A stretch of 31,267 bases of DNA from JASFQI01 sp050115555. Lineage in GTDB: Bacteria; Desulfobacterota; DSM-4660; Desulfatiglandales; HGW-15. The translations under genes and the position numbers were made by a program. The stretch spans positions 1 through 31,267 of the forward strand of contig JASFQI010000012.1 of NCBI GenBank assembly GCA_050115555.1, written 5' to 3'. The notes under the pieces are model-generated. The model saw nothing but the letters and a program-made list of their open reading frames with translations, was not told where the DNA came from and did not search any database. Positions 23,307 to 31,267 of the stretch are shown here, piece by piece. Each line of letters starts with the position of its first letter. The stretch's first letter is position 1.

Positions 23307-24467
23307 TTACATCGCAAAGGCACGATCCAACCAGTCCGCGATGACGGTGAGGGCCAGTTGCTGATTCCCGACGGCACAGTGGTGGCTGGCTTGCTCCTCA
23401 GGAAGGAAGGTGCGGGTCTCGATGGAGGCGGCATGGGTCATGCCGAGTCTCATCTCTTCCATGAATTCGGGCAAAACGAAGTGATCATTCACACACGTGG
23501 TTAGCAGGACATCCGCTTTGATTTTGTCCATCTCCAGGTTCTCCGGCACATAGTCCAGGTAGTGCCGATTGGCGTCATAGGGGTTGTCCTCGAAAAATGT
23601 AAACATCGTGTTGTTGTGAAGCCATCTCGTGAAGGAATCATGAGAAGAGGCTTTTTCCGCGACCGCATTGAACGTGGCTTTGTCCTGGCCTTCCAATGTG
23701 GTGGTGTAGAAGTTCCTGGCTTCCTCCGGCATGGCTTCGGTCATCCCTTTATACAGGTTCGAGAGGGCGTTGAACGAGATGAGCTTGGTGATGCGCGGTT
23801 CCTGAGAGGCCGCTCGCACGCACATCCACCCCCCCATGGAAATCCCCATGAAAGCACACTCCTCGATATTGAAATCGTCCAACACGGCCTTGGTCGCGTG
23901 TTCCCACTGCCATTCGAAACCGATGTGATGCCGGTGCAATACGGATCCCTGCCCCGGGCCCTCAAAGTTGATGACTTCGTAGCCGCGGTTGTGAAAGTAC
24001 TGCATGTACGGGTAGAACTCCTCCGCAAAAGAGTCTCCGCCGCCATGGAACACAAACGTTCCTTTCGGGTGGTCCGGCTTGAGGTGCATGGTGTGCAGGG
24101 CACCGTTTTTGTAAGGGACTTCCCGCACCTGAATCACGTCCTCCCCATGATGTGCGTAGAACCGCTCGACAAACATTTCATAAAGCTCTGATTTTCTGGA
24201 ATCCTCGGGTTCTACGAAGAACTCGGCAGCGCGATAGCAAAAACCCGCTTCCCGGGTTTTCCCCTCATCGTCTTTCTGCTTGCCCAGCTTGATCCACACC
24301 TCAGGCCAATCCTCAAACGTCTTGATCTGTTCTCCGGCCCTGATTGCCGTCTCATGGGTGAACCCGCCCGAAGACACCCACCGGTTGATCTGAAAGTTCA
24401 TATGCCCCACGGGCAGGTACTCATGATAGCCCACAGGCAGCGTCATCTGTTCGAGTGTTTTTCGCAT
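23307..24467 (-). CDS. Alpha/beta hydrolase (FrsA/DUF1100-like esterase or C-C hydrolase)
   Basis: The product is 386 residues with an N-terminal helical domain of about 130 residues before the hydrolase core, as in FrsA-like and 2,6-dihydropseudooxynicotine-hydrolase-like enzymes. The oxyanion region is FVFHGGGDSF, the nucleophile elbow is MGISMGGWM with Ser210, the acid is probably Asp in TCVNDHFVLP, and the base is in EEQASHHCAVGN. It has no signal peptide. CAGGAGGACGTGC lies ahead of the ATG. The substrate is unknown. Confidence 0.87.
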   Translation of the reverse strand: MRKTLEQMTLPVGYHEYLPVGHMNFQINRWVSSGGFTHETAIRAGEQIKTFEDWPEVWIKLGKQKDDEGKTREAGFCYRAAEFFVEPEDSRKSELYEMFVERFYAHHGEDVIQVREVPYKNGALHTMHLKPDHPKGTFVFHGGGDSFAEEFYPYMQYFHNRGYEVINFEGPGQGSVLHRHHIGFEWQWEHATKAVLDDFNIEECAFMGISMGGWMCVRAASQEPRITKLISFNALSNLYKGMTEAMPEEARNFYTTTLEGQDKATFNAVAEKASSHDSFTRWLHNNTMFTFFEDNPYDANRHYLDYVPENLEMDKIKADVLLTTCVNDHFVLPEFMEEMRLGMTHAASIETRTFLPEEQASHHCAVGNQQLALTVIADWLDRAFAM

Positions 24468-25069
24468 GCACGTCCTCCTGGAAAGGGTGTGTAAGGTTTC
24501 TGCGCCGGCGTCCGATTGGTCGCTGTCCGGGGAATTTGATTCATCGGTCAGGTCGGGAAATCCTTAGGGGTGCATCCGCCTTGGGTTCGAAGAAAAGGCC
24601 TTGCCATAGGATGGATCTACTTTCCTTGGGATGACCGTTTATGGGGTATGGCCGCGTGTTTGAGAAGCAAGGACCGGATGCGGGTAAATGGGTATAGAGT
24701 TCTTAGGCGTTTTCTGTGACCAAACAGGTCGTAGAGTGAGAGTTATGTATCGGAAGAAGCGCCTACGGTCAAGTTGTCTTTTTCGCCTCAACGACAGGAA
24801 CCGGAAGAACGGAATCCCCTTCTATCCCATGTGTTCCCGGCGACCTGCCGGCCATCATCGGTTTCGCACCCTTCTTCGGGTTTCATGATGGCCCTTTTTT
24901 CATCGCCGGGATTCGTGTCCCTGCACCGCATGCCTATTCGTCGCCGAGGATGCCACAAGAAGGCCGCAAATGGGAGTTTCCCATCCTTGTTTTCCTCCGG
25001 TCGAGTGTGATTTTGAAGGGAAGGGGGGAGGGAGAGAAAAGGTTTCCGAAGCGAAGGCACGGAAGGGGT
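24468..25069. other. 602 bp without a gene, with an orphan terminator
   Basis: Only short frames occur and none has a ribosome site or family likeness. The notable item is the intrinsic terminator at 24850-24899, which points rightward although no rightward gene precedes it. A GACC-AAACA-GGTC hairpin (about 24717-24731) and repeated CGGAAGAA words lie upstream of the terminator, so a small RNA is possible. Confidence 0.4.
24850..24899 (+). terminator. Intrinsic terminator with no upstream gene
   Basis: A 9 bp stem GGCCATCAT/ATGATGGCC, with an inner ACCC/GGGT stem, is followed by CTTTTTTC on the plus strand. The minus strand has no T-run at this point, so it does not serve the kinase gene to the right. 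Confidence 0.65.
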
Positions 25070-28054
25070 TTATCCCCTGTTCAGCTCCATCTTGACAGCC
25101 CGCCCGATGGATTCCAGGGTGTAGGGCTTTTTGATATAGCCGCCGGCGCCTAGCCTCAGGACTTCCCGGACCTGGTGGGTCTCGGAGAACCCGCTGATCG
25201 GGATGGCCTTCTGCCGGGGGTAAATGTTCAAGATCCTCCGGTAGGTGGTAAGGCCGTCCATGCCGGGATCCATGATCATATCGAGGAGGACGAGATCTAC
25301 AGGGCCGTTTCGAAGGAGGTCAATGGCCTCTTCGCCGCTGGTCGCCGTCCTCACGCGGTAGCCAAGCTTTTCAAGAATTCTGGATGCGATCTCTCTCTGC
25401 TCCGGTATATCGTCCACCACCAGGATGGTCTCCCCGTCTCCCCGGAGTTCATCGAGGGTGATGTCGGGCTTGTCGGCCGGGGGCGTGCCGTCCACGGCGG
25501 GCAAGTGAATGGTGAATGTGGTGCCTGCGCCGGGATGGCTGTCCACGTCGATGGTTCCATCGTGGTCCTGGACTGTGCCCCAGACTACGGCCATGTCCAG
25601 GCCTGTCCCACTTCTGCCCATTTTTTTCGTGGTGTAAAAGGGCTCGAAGATTCGCTCCAGGTCCTCGGGGGCAATGCCGAGCCCGGTGTCGGAGACCTCC
25701 AGGATTACATTCCGCCCGTCCGACATCGCGTCTGTTGCCGGGGTGTCCGGCACGGCCCCTCCGTTCTTCGTCCGAGCTCGGATGTGACCGCCGTGTGGCA
25801 TGGCTTCCGCCGCATTGGAAACGATGTTCATCACGGCTTTCAGCAGATGGACCCGGGAGCCGCGGATATGAAAGAGGTTGGGATCAAGGTCGCACGTGAT
25901 GTCGATGTCCAGATGGTAGGATTTCAGCATCTCGAACTCAGGGCTGTTCAGGTACTCCGTCACGATGTCGTTGAGGTTCACCACCTCCTTGACCGTATCA
26001 ATGCGCCGAGAGAGGGTCAGTAGGTCCTGGACGATAGCGGCTGCTTTCTCTCCGGATCTCTTGATCGTCTGGATCGGTTGTTTCAGAGGGCTGTCCTCGG
26101 GCAGCTCCATGAGGAGGAGCTCTGGATAACTTGTCACGCCGGAGAGAATGTTGTTCAGATCGTGGGCGACCCCACCGGCCAGGGTGCCAATAGCCTCCAT
26201 CTTCCGGGCGGTTTGGAGCTGGGTTTCCAGCTTCTTTCGCTCGCGAATGTCGCGGGTCACGCCCAGAATCCCAGTGATTCGACCTGAGGAATCCCTGAGA
26301 AAAGAGGTCGTCACTTCGGCCGGGAACGCCGGACCGTTCCTCGGAACATGGTCCAGCTCGACCGTGCGGGATCGGTCCGGGTCTTCGGTCGGCTCGTTTT
26401 TCAGCTCTTCAGCAAGCACGTGCATACTTTTTTTCAGGGATTCCGGGGTCAGGATGTCCCCGAGGGGGATGGTCAGCATTTCCTCTGCGGAATAGCCTAT
26501 GAGCCTCTGGACGGACGGGCTGATGTACTCGAACATCCCGGTTTCTATATTTACGACCCAGATGACGTCGGAAACCTTCTCAGTGACGATCCTGTATTTC
26601 TCGTCACTCTTCCGCCTCTCCTCCTCGGCCTGTTTTCTTTCCGCCATCTCCCGGGTCAGAGCTGCGGTCCGCTCTTCCAGGGCATCCTTGAGGTCCGATA
26701 CACTCTGATAGAGCATGGCATTGGAAAGCGCCGTGGATAGAACGGGCAGGGTGTTTTCCAGGAATCGGGCCTCGTTCGGACGGATCTCCCGCCCATCCGC
26801 CCTCGGGCCAAGGATGAAGAATCCCAGCAGGTCGTCATTGGCGACCAGGGGAAGCAGGTACCTTCCTCCGGTGCCGCGAAAGCCTTCGAGCAGGGATTCC
26901 TGGGCCGAGGGACCATGCGGATTTGTCTCCAAAAGGCTTCGCTGGACCGGGGCGTGGCTGGCCAAGAGCCACGCTTTCGAAAGGGAAGTAAGGTCCCATC
27001 GCCGACCGCTCGGGCCAATGTATCGGCTGTCTTCTCCGGATTTTTCATAGAAGGACAGTTCCTCAATGAGCAATGCGTCCTTAAGAACCTTGGCGAACTC
27101 ATGGATTAGATCATTTCGGCTCCTGAGCAGGAGGATGTTCTCCAGAAATCGAGCCTCCGTTTTACGAAGGCTTGTTTGGGTCTCTTGAAAGACGGGCTCC
27201 AGCGCGGCCTGCAAGCGCCTTATGTAAAAAAGGTTGGCCAGGAACCAGAGCATGAGAAGCGAGAACAACACCATCGGATCGGAATCCGTAAGGAAGGAAA
27301 ACGCAAAGTGGAACAGCAGGAGATTGGGGAGGAGGATACCGGCAAACAAGGTGATCCAGAAGAGAAGATTAAAGAAAAAACCGGGAATATCCATCAACCG
27401 GTATTTCAGGACACCGTATGCCATGACGGCAAGTGGAAGGAACATGAAGTTGCCGGTGGGGTAGAGGTCCAACCCGATGATGGAGGGCATGTTGCCCAGG
27501 GTCAGAGCTCCGGTGACAATGAAACCGATCAGGACGTATTGCTTTTTCAGCAGGGAGATGGGGTTTTTCTCCTGCTTCAGGTCGGAAGCCAGGCACGCTA
27601 TCGTGTAAATAAGCACGAGGAAGCAATAGATCCCGAAGAATGTGAACACCGGGCCACCCTTTGCGATGGATCCCCATTCGTAACGGTTCAGCCCGGCAAT
27701 GTACGCGTTCGATTGCGTCAAAAGCGAGATGACAAAACTAAGAAAGAAGGCCCCTGCTGTCAGTAGGGGCCTCTTGAGACCGACCGTGCGATGAAAGAAG
27801 GCGATAAACATGGGCGGCAGATACACATAGAAAAAGTGGATGGATCGGTCGATGCGAAGGAGGGCTTGCTCCTCCGTGATAAAGTGCTGGAGAATGAACA
27901 CCGGCGCAAGCATCGAGACCCAGATACACACGAGGGAAAACAGGATGTTTTCTGATTTCCTCCGGTTGCGAATGAGGGAGAGGGTGGCCAGGAAAAGGCC
28001 TGTTAGAAGTGAGCATACCGGTGGAATCAGAGTGATAAAAGGTTTTTCAGGCAT
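25070..28054 (-). CDS. Hybrid sensor histidine kinase: 8-TM sensor, GAF-like, PAS, HisKA, HATPase, receiver
   Basis: The product is 994 residues from the ATG at 28054. The frame remains open to a GTG at 28144 and neither start has a strong ribosome site; 28054 puts the first membrane helix at residue ten. About eight membrane helices (1-290) resemble the histidine-kinase N-terminal 7TM sensor. A GAF-like domain (about 315-455), a coiled linker (EERTAALTREMAERKQAEEE), a PAS domain (about 485-605), and HisKA AGGVAHDLNN with His631 follow. The ATPase domain has GTGLDMAVVWGTV, where Asp820 replaces the usual second-box glycine. The receiver has Asp925 in LLDMIMDP and a late Lys in GYIKKPYT. It closely resembles the kinase at 1-2318 from HisKA onward. 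The output partner is not adjacent. Confidence 0.92.
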   Translation of the reverse strand: MPEKPFITLIPPVCSLLTGLFLATLSLIRNRRKSENILFSLVCIWVSMLAPVFILQHFITEEQALLRIDRSIHFFYVYLPPMFIAFFHRTVGLKRPLLTAGAFFLSFVISLLTQSNAYIAGLNRYEWGSIAKGGPVFTFFGIYCFLVLIYTIACLASDLKQEKNPISLLKKQYVLIGFIVTGALTLGNMPSIIGLDLYPTGNFMFLPLAVMAYGVLKYRLMDIPGFFFNLLFWITLFAGILLPNLLLFHFAFSFLTDSDPMVLFSLLMLWFLANLFYIRRLQAALEPVFQETQTSLRKTEARFLENILLLRSRNDLIHEFAKVLKDALLIEELSFYEKSGEDSRYIGPSGRRWDLTSLSKAWLLASHAPVQRSLLETNPHGPSAQESLLEGFRGTGGRYLLPLVANDDLLGFFILGPRADGREIRPNEARFLENTLPVLSTALSNAMLYQSVSDLKDALEERTAALTREMAERKQAEEERRKSDEKYRIVTEKVSDVIWVVNIETGMFEYISPSVQRLIGYSAEEMLTIPLGDILTPESLKKSMHVLAEELKNEPTEDPDRSRTVELDHVPRNGPAFPAEVTTSFLRDSSGRITGILGVTRDIRERKKLETQLQTARKMEAIGTLAGGVAHDLNNILSGVTSYPELLLMELPEDSPLKQPIQTIKRSGEKAAAIVQDLLTLSRRIDTVKEVVNLNDIVTEYLNSPEFEMLKSYHLDIDITCDLDPNLFHIRGSRVHLLKAVMNIVSNAAEAMPHGGHIRARTKNGGAVPDTPATDAMSDGRNVILEVSDTGLGIAPEDLERIFEPFYTTKKMGRSGTGLDMAVVWGTVQDHDGTIDVDSHPGAGTTFTIHLPAVDGTPPADKPDITLDELRGDGETILVVDDIPEQREIASRILEKLGYRVRTATSGEEAIDLLRNGPVDLVLLDMIMDPGMDGLTTYRRILNIYPRQKAIPISGFSETHQVREVLRLGAGGYIKKPYTLESIGRAVKMELNRG

Positions 28055-28370
28055 CTCGATGTCGTTATATTTCGGTTGAGAGCTTCTGATGGTATAGAAG
28101 GCCTGACAATCCATAGCAGTATAGCAAATTCTCATCAAGCCCACGGATAAAATCGGCGAATACGCTGCTTTTCATTAGGAATAAACGGGAAAGAGATGTT
28201 CAGGAGAAGCGGTTGGCATGCTCAAGAGGAAACCCTTGCATTCCATGGGATGAATGGCTCCACGCCGGAACTGTTCACGATACGTGTGGATGGATGGGGC
28301 GGCGTTCTCCCGTGGGGAAAGGAGAGGAAAGGCTCATCACTGCGCATTCAGGAACAATGCGGTCGGATGC
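28055..28370. other. Intergenic region between hybrid kinase and ABC ATPase gene
   Basis: These 316 bases hold the kinase leader and the region downstream of the transporter operon. If the kinase starts at GTG 28144, the first 90 belong to it. No terminator, promoter or gene was convincing. Confidence 0.4.
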
Positions 28371-29039
28371 TCAGAACCCCTGCACGGCGGCCGGGAGGTC
28401 CTGGGGCATACCGGTTCGCACGAGCTCGCCGCGCTGGATCACGCCGATGCGGTCCCCTAGCTCGGCGGCCTCTTCGAGGTTGTGGGTGACCAGGAGTGTG
28501 GTGATGTCGAGCTCCCGCTGAAAGCGATGGATTTCTCGACGAAGGGTCTTCGCGGTCTTCACGTCCAGGCTGGACAGGGGTTCGTCCAGCAGGAGGAGCC
28601 GGGGGGCCGAGGCCACGGCCCGGGCCAGTGCCACGCGTTGCTTTTCCCCGCCGCTCAGGGCATCCGGGCGGCGATCGGCGAGCCGCTCAAGGCCGAAGCG
28701 GGAGAGGAGTTCCAGGGTTCGATCGGCCAGGGTCTTTTTGACCAGGCCGAGATGCTTCATGGCGAGCCCCACATTGGAGCGGACCGTGAGGTGAGGAAAG
28801 AGAAAGAGATCCTGAAACACCATGCCTACCTGACGCTCGTGGGGCTGAAGGCGGTCTACGGCACGTCCGTCGAATCGGACGGTGCCGCAGTAAGGCACGA
28901 GTCCGGCAATGGCGTGGAGCAGGGTGGACTTGCCTGCGCCCGAGGGGCCCACCAGGGCGAGAAGCTCCCCATGCTCGACCTCCAGATCGATTCCAAGGAG
29001 GACGTGGTTCGCGAGATGTTCAAGGGCAATGGCGGTCAT
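28371..29039 (-). CDS. ABC transporter ATPase, molybdate/tungstate type
   Basis: The product is 222 residues from the ATG at 29039, which forms an ATGA overlap with the permease stop; the longer frame to 29363 merely reads through the permease. Walker A is GPSGAGKST (31-39), the Q-loop VGMVFQD, the signature LSGGEKQRVALARA, Walker B LLLLDEPLSSLD, and the switch His in LLVTHN. It lacks the C-terminal MOP/TOBE domain of full-length ModC, resembling short TupC/WtpC-like ATPases. It powers import of the oxyanion bound by the protein at 29830-30621. Confidence 0.9.
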   Translation of the reverse strand: MTAIALEHLANHVLLGIDLEVEHGELLALVGPSGAGKSTLLHAIAGLVPYCGTVRFDGRAVDRLQPHERQVGMVFQDLFLFPHLTVRSNVGLAMKHLGLVKKTLADRTLELLSRFGLERLADRRPDALSGGEKQRVALARAVASAPRLLLLDEPLSSLDVKTAKTLRREIHRFQRELDITTLLVTHNLEEAAELGDRIGVIQRGELVRTGMPQDLPAAVQGF

Positions 29040-29833
29040 GACGAAGGCCTCTCTGTTGCAGGGGCGGGACGGCTGCCCATGGCCTTGAGAAGGAGCACCA
29101 GGGCGAATCCCGTGCCCAGGAGGATCAGGGCGGCGGAGAGCGCCACCTCCACCTCCCCGCTCGTGATGTTGAGGTACACGGCCATGGGCAGGGTCTCGGT
29201 TCGAAAACGAGTGGCCCCGGCTACCATGAGCGTAGCCCCGAACTCGCCCACGGCCCGGGCCCAGGCGAGCACTGTACCGGAGAGGATGCCCTGGCGGGCC
29301 ATGGGCAGGGTCACCTGCAGGAAGACCTGCGACGGGCGAAGCCCCAGGGTCTGGCCGGCCCACTCATAGCGGGGGCTGAGGGATTCGAATGCGGCCCTCG
29401 AGCTCCGGGTGACAATGGGGGCGGCGATGAACGCCTGGGCCACCACCGCACCCAGCGGCGTGAAAAGCACGTGGATGCCCCAGCCGGAGAGGGGGTCTCC
29501 CAGGCCGCCCCGGCCGAAAAGGAAGAGGAGGCCCACCCCGGCGATGAGAGGCGTCATGACCAGGCGCAGGTCCAGGAACGTGTCCAGGATGGTTTTCCCT
29601 GGAAAAGAACGGCGGGCCAGGACATACCCCGAGGGCACGCCCAGGACCACGGCTACGGCCGTGGCCGCCAGGGAGGTGACCAGGCTCAATCGGAGCGCAA
29701 ACAAGGTCTCGGCGGAGGTCATGGCCCGAAGCGCACCCGCCGGGGTAAGGGGAAGGAACAGGGCCACCACCACACCCAGGACCAGGAGCGCAAGGAGGAT
29801 CAGAGGAAGCGCAAAGAGCCGGTGCAAGGTCAC
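29036..29833 (-). CDS. ABC transporter permease, molybdate/tungstate type (ModB-like)
   Basis: The product is 265 residues with about six membrane helices. The GTG start at 29833 overlaps the stop of the binding-protein gene (GTGA), and its own stop overlaps the ATPase start (ATGA), so the genes are tightly coupled. The cytoplasmic EAA-type loop is AGQTLGLRPSQVFLQVTLPM, and the following AWARAVGEFGATLMVAG is typical of ModB/WtpB permeases. It forms the membrane channel of the oxyanion importer. Confidence 0.92.
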   Translation of the reverse strand: MTLHRLFALPLILLALLVLGVVVALFLPLTPAGALRAMTSAETLFALRLSLVTSLAATAVAVVLGVPSGYVLARRSFPGKTILDTFLDLRLVMTPLIAGVGLLFLFGRGGLGDPLSGWGIHVLFTPLGAVVAQAFIAAPIVTRSSRAAFESLSPRYEWAGQTLGLRPSQVFLQVTLPMARQGILSGTVLAWARAVGEFGATLMVAGATRFRTETLPMAVYLNITSGEVEVALSAALILLGTGFALVLLLKAMGSRPAPATERPSS

Positions 29834-30621
29834 TCCTCCAGGGGCAGGAAGCCGAATTCACGGAACACGGCGAGGGCCTCGTCCGAGGCCATGAATTCGC
29901 AGAACCTGGCTGCAATGTCCGGGTGGCGCGTGGACTCGAGCACGGCCACGGCAATGGTTTCCGGCTCGAAGTAAGCCTTGGGAATGGGGATCCTATGGAT
30001 TCGGTCGGAATACTGAAACGCGTCCGCCCGCCCGATGATGGAGGCGTCCACTTCGCCCCGGGCCACGTAGAGCGCAAGCTGCTTGACCGTGCCTCCGTAT
30101 ACGACCACGTTCTCGAGGATCTCGGTCTCCATGCCGGCGCGTTGAATCATGGCCCGGGCGGTACGGCCGAAGGCCATGGCCTTGGGATCCCCCAAAGCCA
30201 GGCGGATGCCGGGCTTGGCCAGGTCCTTGAACGTCTGAATACGCTCCTTTGCATGCAGGGCCACCCCCACCACGGCCGTATGCGCCACTAGCGGGTGCAT
30301 CGTACGAATGCTCCCGGCCTCCCTGAGGCGGTCGATGAAGAAGAGGGCCCCGGGCATGAAGAGGTCTCCCCGGCCCGAGGCCTGAATGCGTGCCAGGAGC
30401 CTGCCGCTTCCGTCGTAGCTCGTGAAGACGTGGTGCCCGGTTTGGCTCTCGAACCGGGCGACCAGCACGTCTGTGGGCTGACGAAGGCCCGCGCCGGCAA
30501 AGAAGGTGAGCTCTTCGGCCGCGGCGGGCAAGGTGGAAAAGAGAACAACCGCCGCAAGGGCCGCGAGAAAGCCTGCCGTTTTCAGGTGAAGGCGGATTTT
30601 TGTCTGTGGAAGGCAACTCAT
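29830..30621 (-). CDS. Substrate-binding protein, ModA/WtpA-like (molybdate or tungstate)
   Basis: The product is 263 residues from the ATG at 30621, one base after the DUF364 stop. The signal peptide spans about 1-35 and ends LPAAA. The mature protein starts EELTFFAGAGLRQPTDVLV and has YDGSGRLLARIQASGRGDLFMPG, the oxyanion-binding pattern of ModA-type proteins, then ALGDPKAMAFGRTARA and the late segment REFGFLPLEE. It captures the anion in the periplasm. Tungstate is attractive because the window also holds an aldehyde:ferredoxin oxidoreductase, but selectivity cannot be read. Confidence 0.9.
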   Translation of the reverse strand: MSCLPQTKIRLHLKTAGFLAALAAVVLFSTLPAAAEELTFFAGAGLRQPTDVLVARFESQTGHHVFTSYDGSGRLLARIQASGRGDLFMPGALFFIDRLREAGSIRTMHPLVAHTAVVGVALHAKERIQTFKDLAKPGIRLALGDPKAMAFGRTARAMIQRAGMETEILENVVVYGGTVKQLALYVARGEVDASIIGRADAFQYSDRIHRIPIPKAYFEPETIAVAVLESTRHPDIAARFCEFMASDEALAVFREFGFLPLEE

Positions 30622-30622
30622 G

Positions 30623-31267
30623 TCAGGTGCCCTTTCCGCAGAAGCGCTCCCAGCCCATGATGGCCGCGGCTCCTGCAATCGTGGTGCCGTAAAAAAGCAC
30701 GGGTTTGTCCCGAAAAAAGTCCCCAACGGTATCGTTTACAAGGGTGGTTCCGGTGACCAGAAGGAGTTCGGCCCAAGCGATCACGTCCTCCTGGGCATCG
30801 CCTCCTTCAATGCGCACCCCCCGTTTCTCGGTCCCGATGTTGTCCGGGTCCAGGTCCAGCACCCGCAGGGGGAAGGAGGCGGACAGGACCTCCACCATGG
30901 CGGGCTGAAAGCCCACCTGAGCGATCCGGACGTTCCCGTAACGGTCTAGGATGTATTGGGCGAGGTCTTGAGCACACAGGCCCGGTCCCTCGTCATGGCA
31001 GTGAATGGTGCGGTCGGCAGTGCCCTGCGCGCGAAGGGCTGCATTCAGGGTGGCCACGAACACGGCGTTGCGGAAGTTGTTCTCCAGGGGCATGGTGAAA
31101 ATTTCCTCCAGTGTCCCCTCGAAATCGCCGTAGCGGTCCGTGAAGGCCTGGCCCAGGGCCCCGTCAAGATCGGCCTGCATGAGCCGTTCCTTGCCCTGCT
31201 GTAGGGGGAAGTCGTCCCCTTCGGGATTGCCGATAGCTTCTTCCGTGCTCAGTGGCCGGGCCTCGAC
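30623..31267 (-). CDS. DUF364-type protein (Rossmann-like), partial
   Basis: The frame is open to the right edge, so the N terminus is missing; 214 residues are seen. EAIGNPEGDDFPLQQGKERLMQA is the N-terminal domain opening, and MPLENNFRNAVFVATLNAALRA, HCHDEGPGLCAQ and LLVTGTTLVNDTV follow, as in the DUF364 putative metal-chelation family. It is the first visible gene of the operon with the ModABC-like transporter and lies one base from the binding-protein start. DUF364 proteins often neighbour oxyanion or metal transporters; the function is not established. Confidence 0.83.
   Translation of the reverse strand, partial: VEARPLSTEEAIGNPEGDDFPLQQGKERLMQADLDGALGQAFTDRYGDFEGTLEEIFTMPLENNFRNAVFVATLNAALRAQGTADRTIHCHDEGPGLCAQDLAQYILDRYGNVRIAQVGFQPAMVEVLSASFPLRVLDLDPDNIGTEKRGVRIEGGDAQEDVIAWAELLLVTGTTLVNDTVGDFFRDKPVLFYGTTIAGAAAIMGWERFCGKGT

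Noticed and set aside
24688..24888. 66-codon plus-strand frame ending in the orphan terminator
   Set aside because: No ribosome site, Arg-rich content, and the stop lies inside the terminator stem; a non-coding RNA is more likely.

Overview
This 31.3 kb window is a GC-rich bacterial chromosome segment. Its gene content suggests an anaerobic Desulfobacterota-type (former Deltaproteobacteria) organism. The pointers are a tungsten/molybdopterin aldehyde:ferredoxin oxidoreductase, a DUF6178 protein, a DUF169 protein, a short molybdate/tungstate-type ABC transporter with a DUF364 partner, long hybrid histidine kinases and a probable selenoprotein. No rRNA, tRNA, CRISPR array, prophage or transposase was seen. 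Taxonomy is inferred from gene families only.

Layout. 1-2318 (-): a hybrid sensor kinase with a periplasmic solute-binding sensor, cut by the left edge. 2729-4764 (+): a translationally coupled amidohydrolase and class V aminotransferase. 4963-6931 (+): aldehyde:ferredoxin oxidoreductase followed by a MoaD/ThiS-like protein. 6963-7364 (-): an OsmC-like protein. 7707-11018 (+): a three-gene operon (small membrane protein, alpha/beta hydrolase, DUF6178) with a good sigma70-type promoter and a strong shared terminator. 11095-14323 (-): a heat-shock block with two Hsp20 genes and groES-groEL, each pair with its own promoter. 14632-15759 (-): a Tat-exported Acg/nitroreductase-like lipoprotein. 16206-17235 (-): an MscS channel with a 64-residue Cys-rich protein. 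17449-18337: a helix-hairpin-helix protein convergent with, and overlapping, a DsbA/FrnE-type oxidoreductase. 18588-20226 (-): a small membrane protein, an AIM24 protein and a cupin lipoprotein. 21046-24467: an MFS transporter, a DUF169 protein and an alpha/beta hydrolase. 25070-28054 (-): a second hybrid kinase. 28371-31267 (-): a DUF364 protein and a ModABC-like transporter in one overlapping operon, cut by the right edge.

Main discovery. The DsbA/FrnE gene at 17678-18337 looks truncated in a standard translation because an in-frame TGA sits at codon 15. That TGA falls exactly where the family has the first Cys of its CPWC active site, giving U-P-W-C behind a near-perfect ribosome binding site. 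It is best read as a selenoprotein that ordinary gene calling would start too late.

Other points. Two copies of a roughly 98 bp dispersed repeat lie in intergenic DNA about 13.6 kb apart. The two hybrid kinases are close paralogues in their transmitter and receiver halves, and one carries a Gly-to-Asp change in the ATP-binding G2 box. An intrinsic terminator at 24850-24899 has no gene in front of it. A large hairpin sits in the groES leader. The metal-cofactor theme (AOR, MoaD-like protein, molybdate/tungstate uptake) links the left and right halves of the window.
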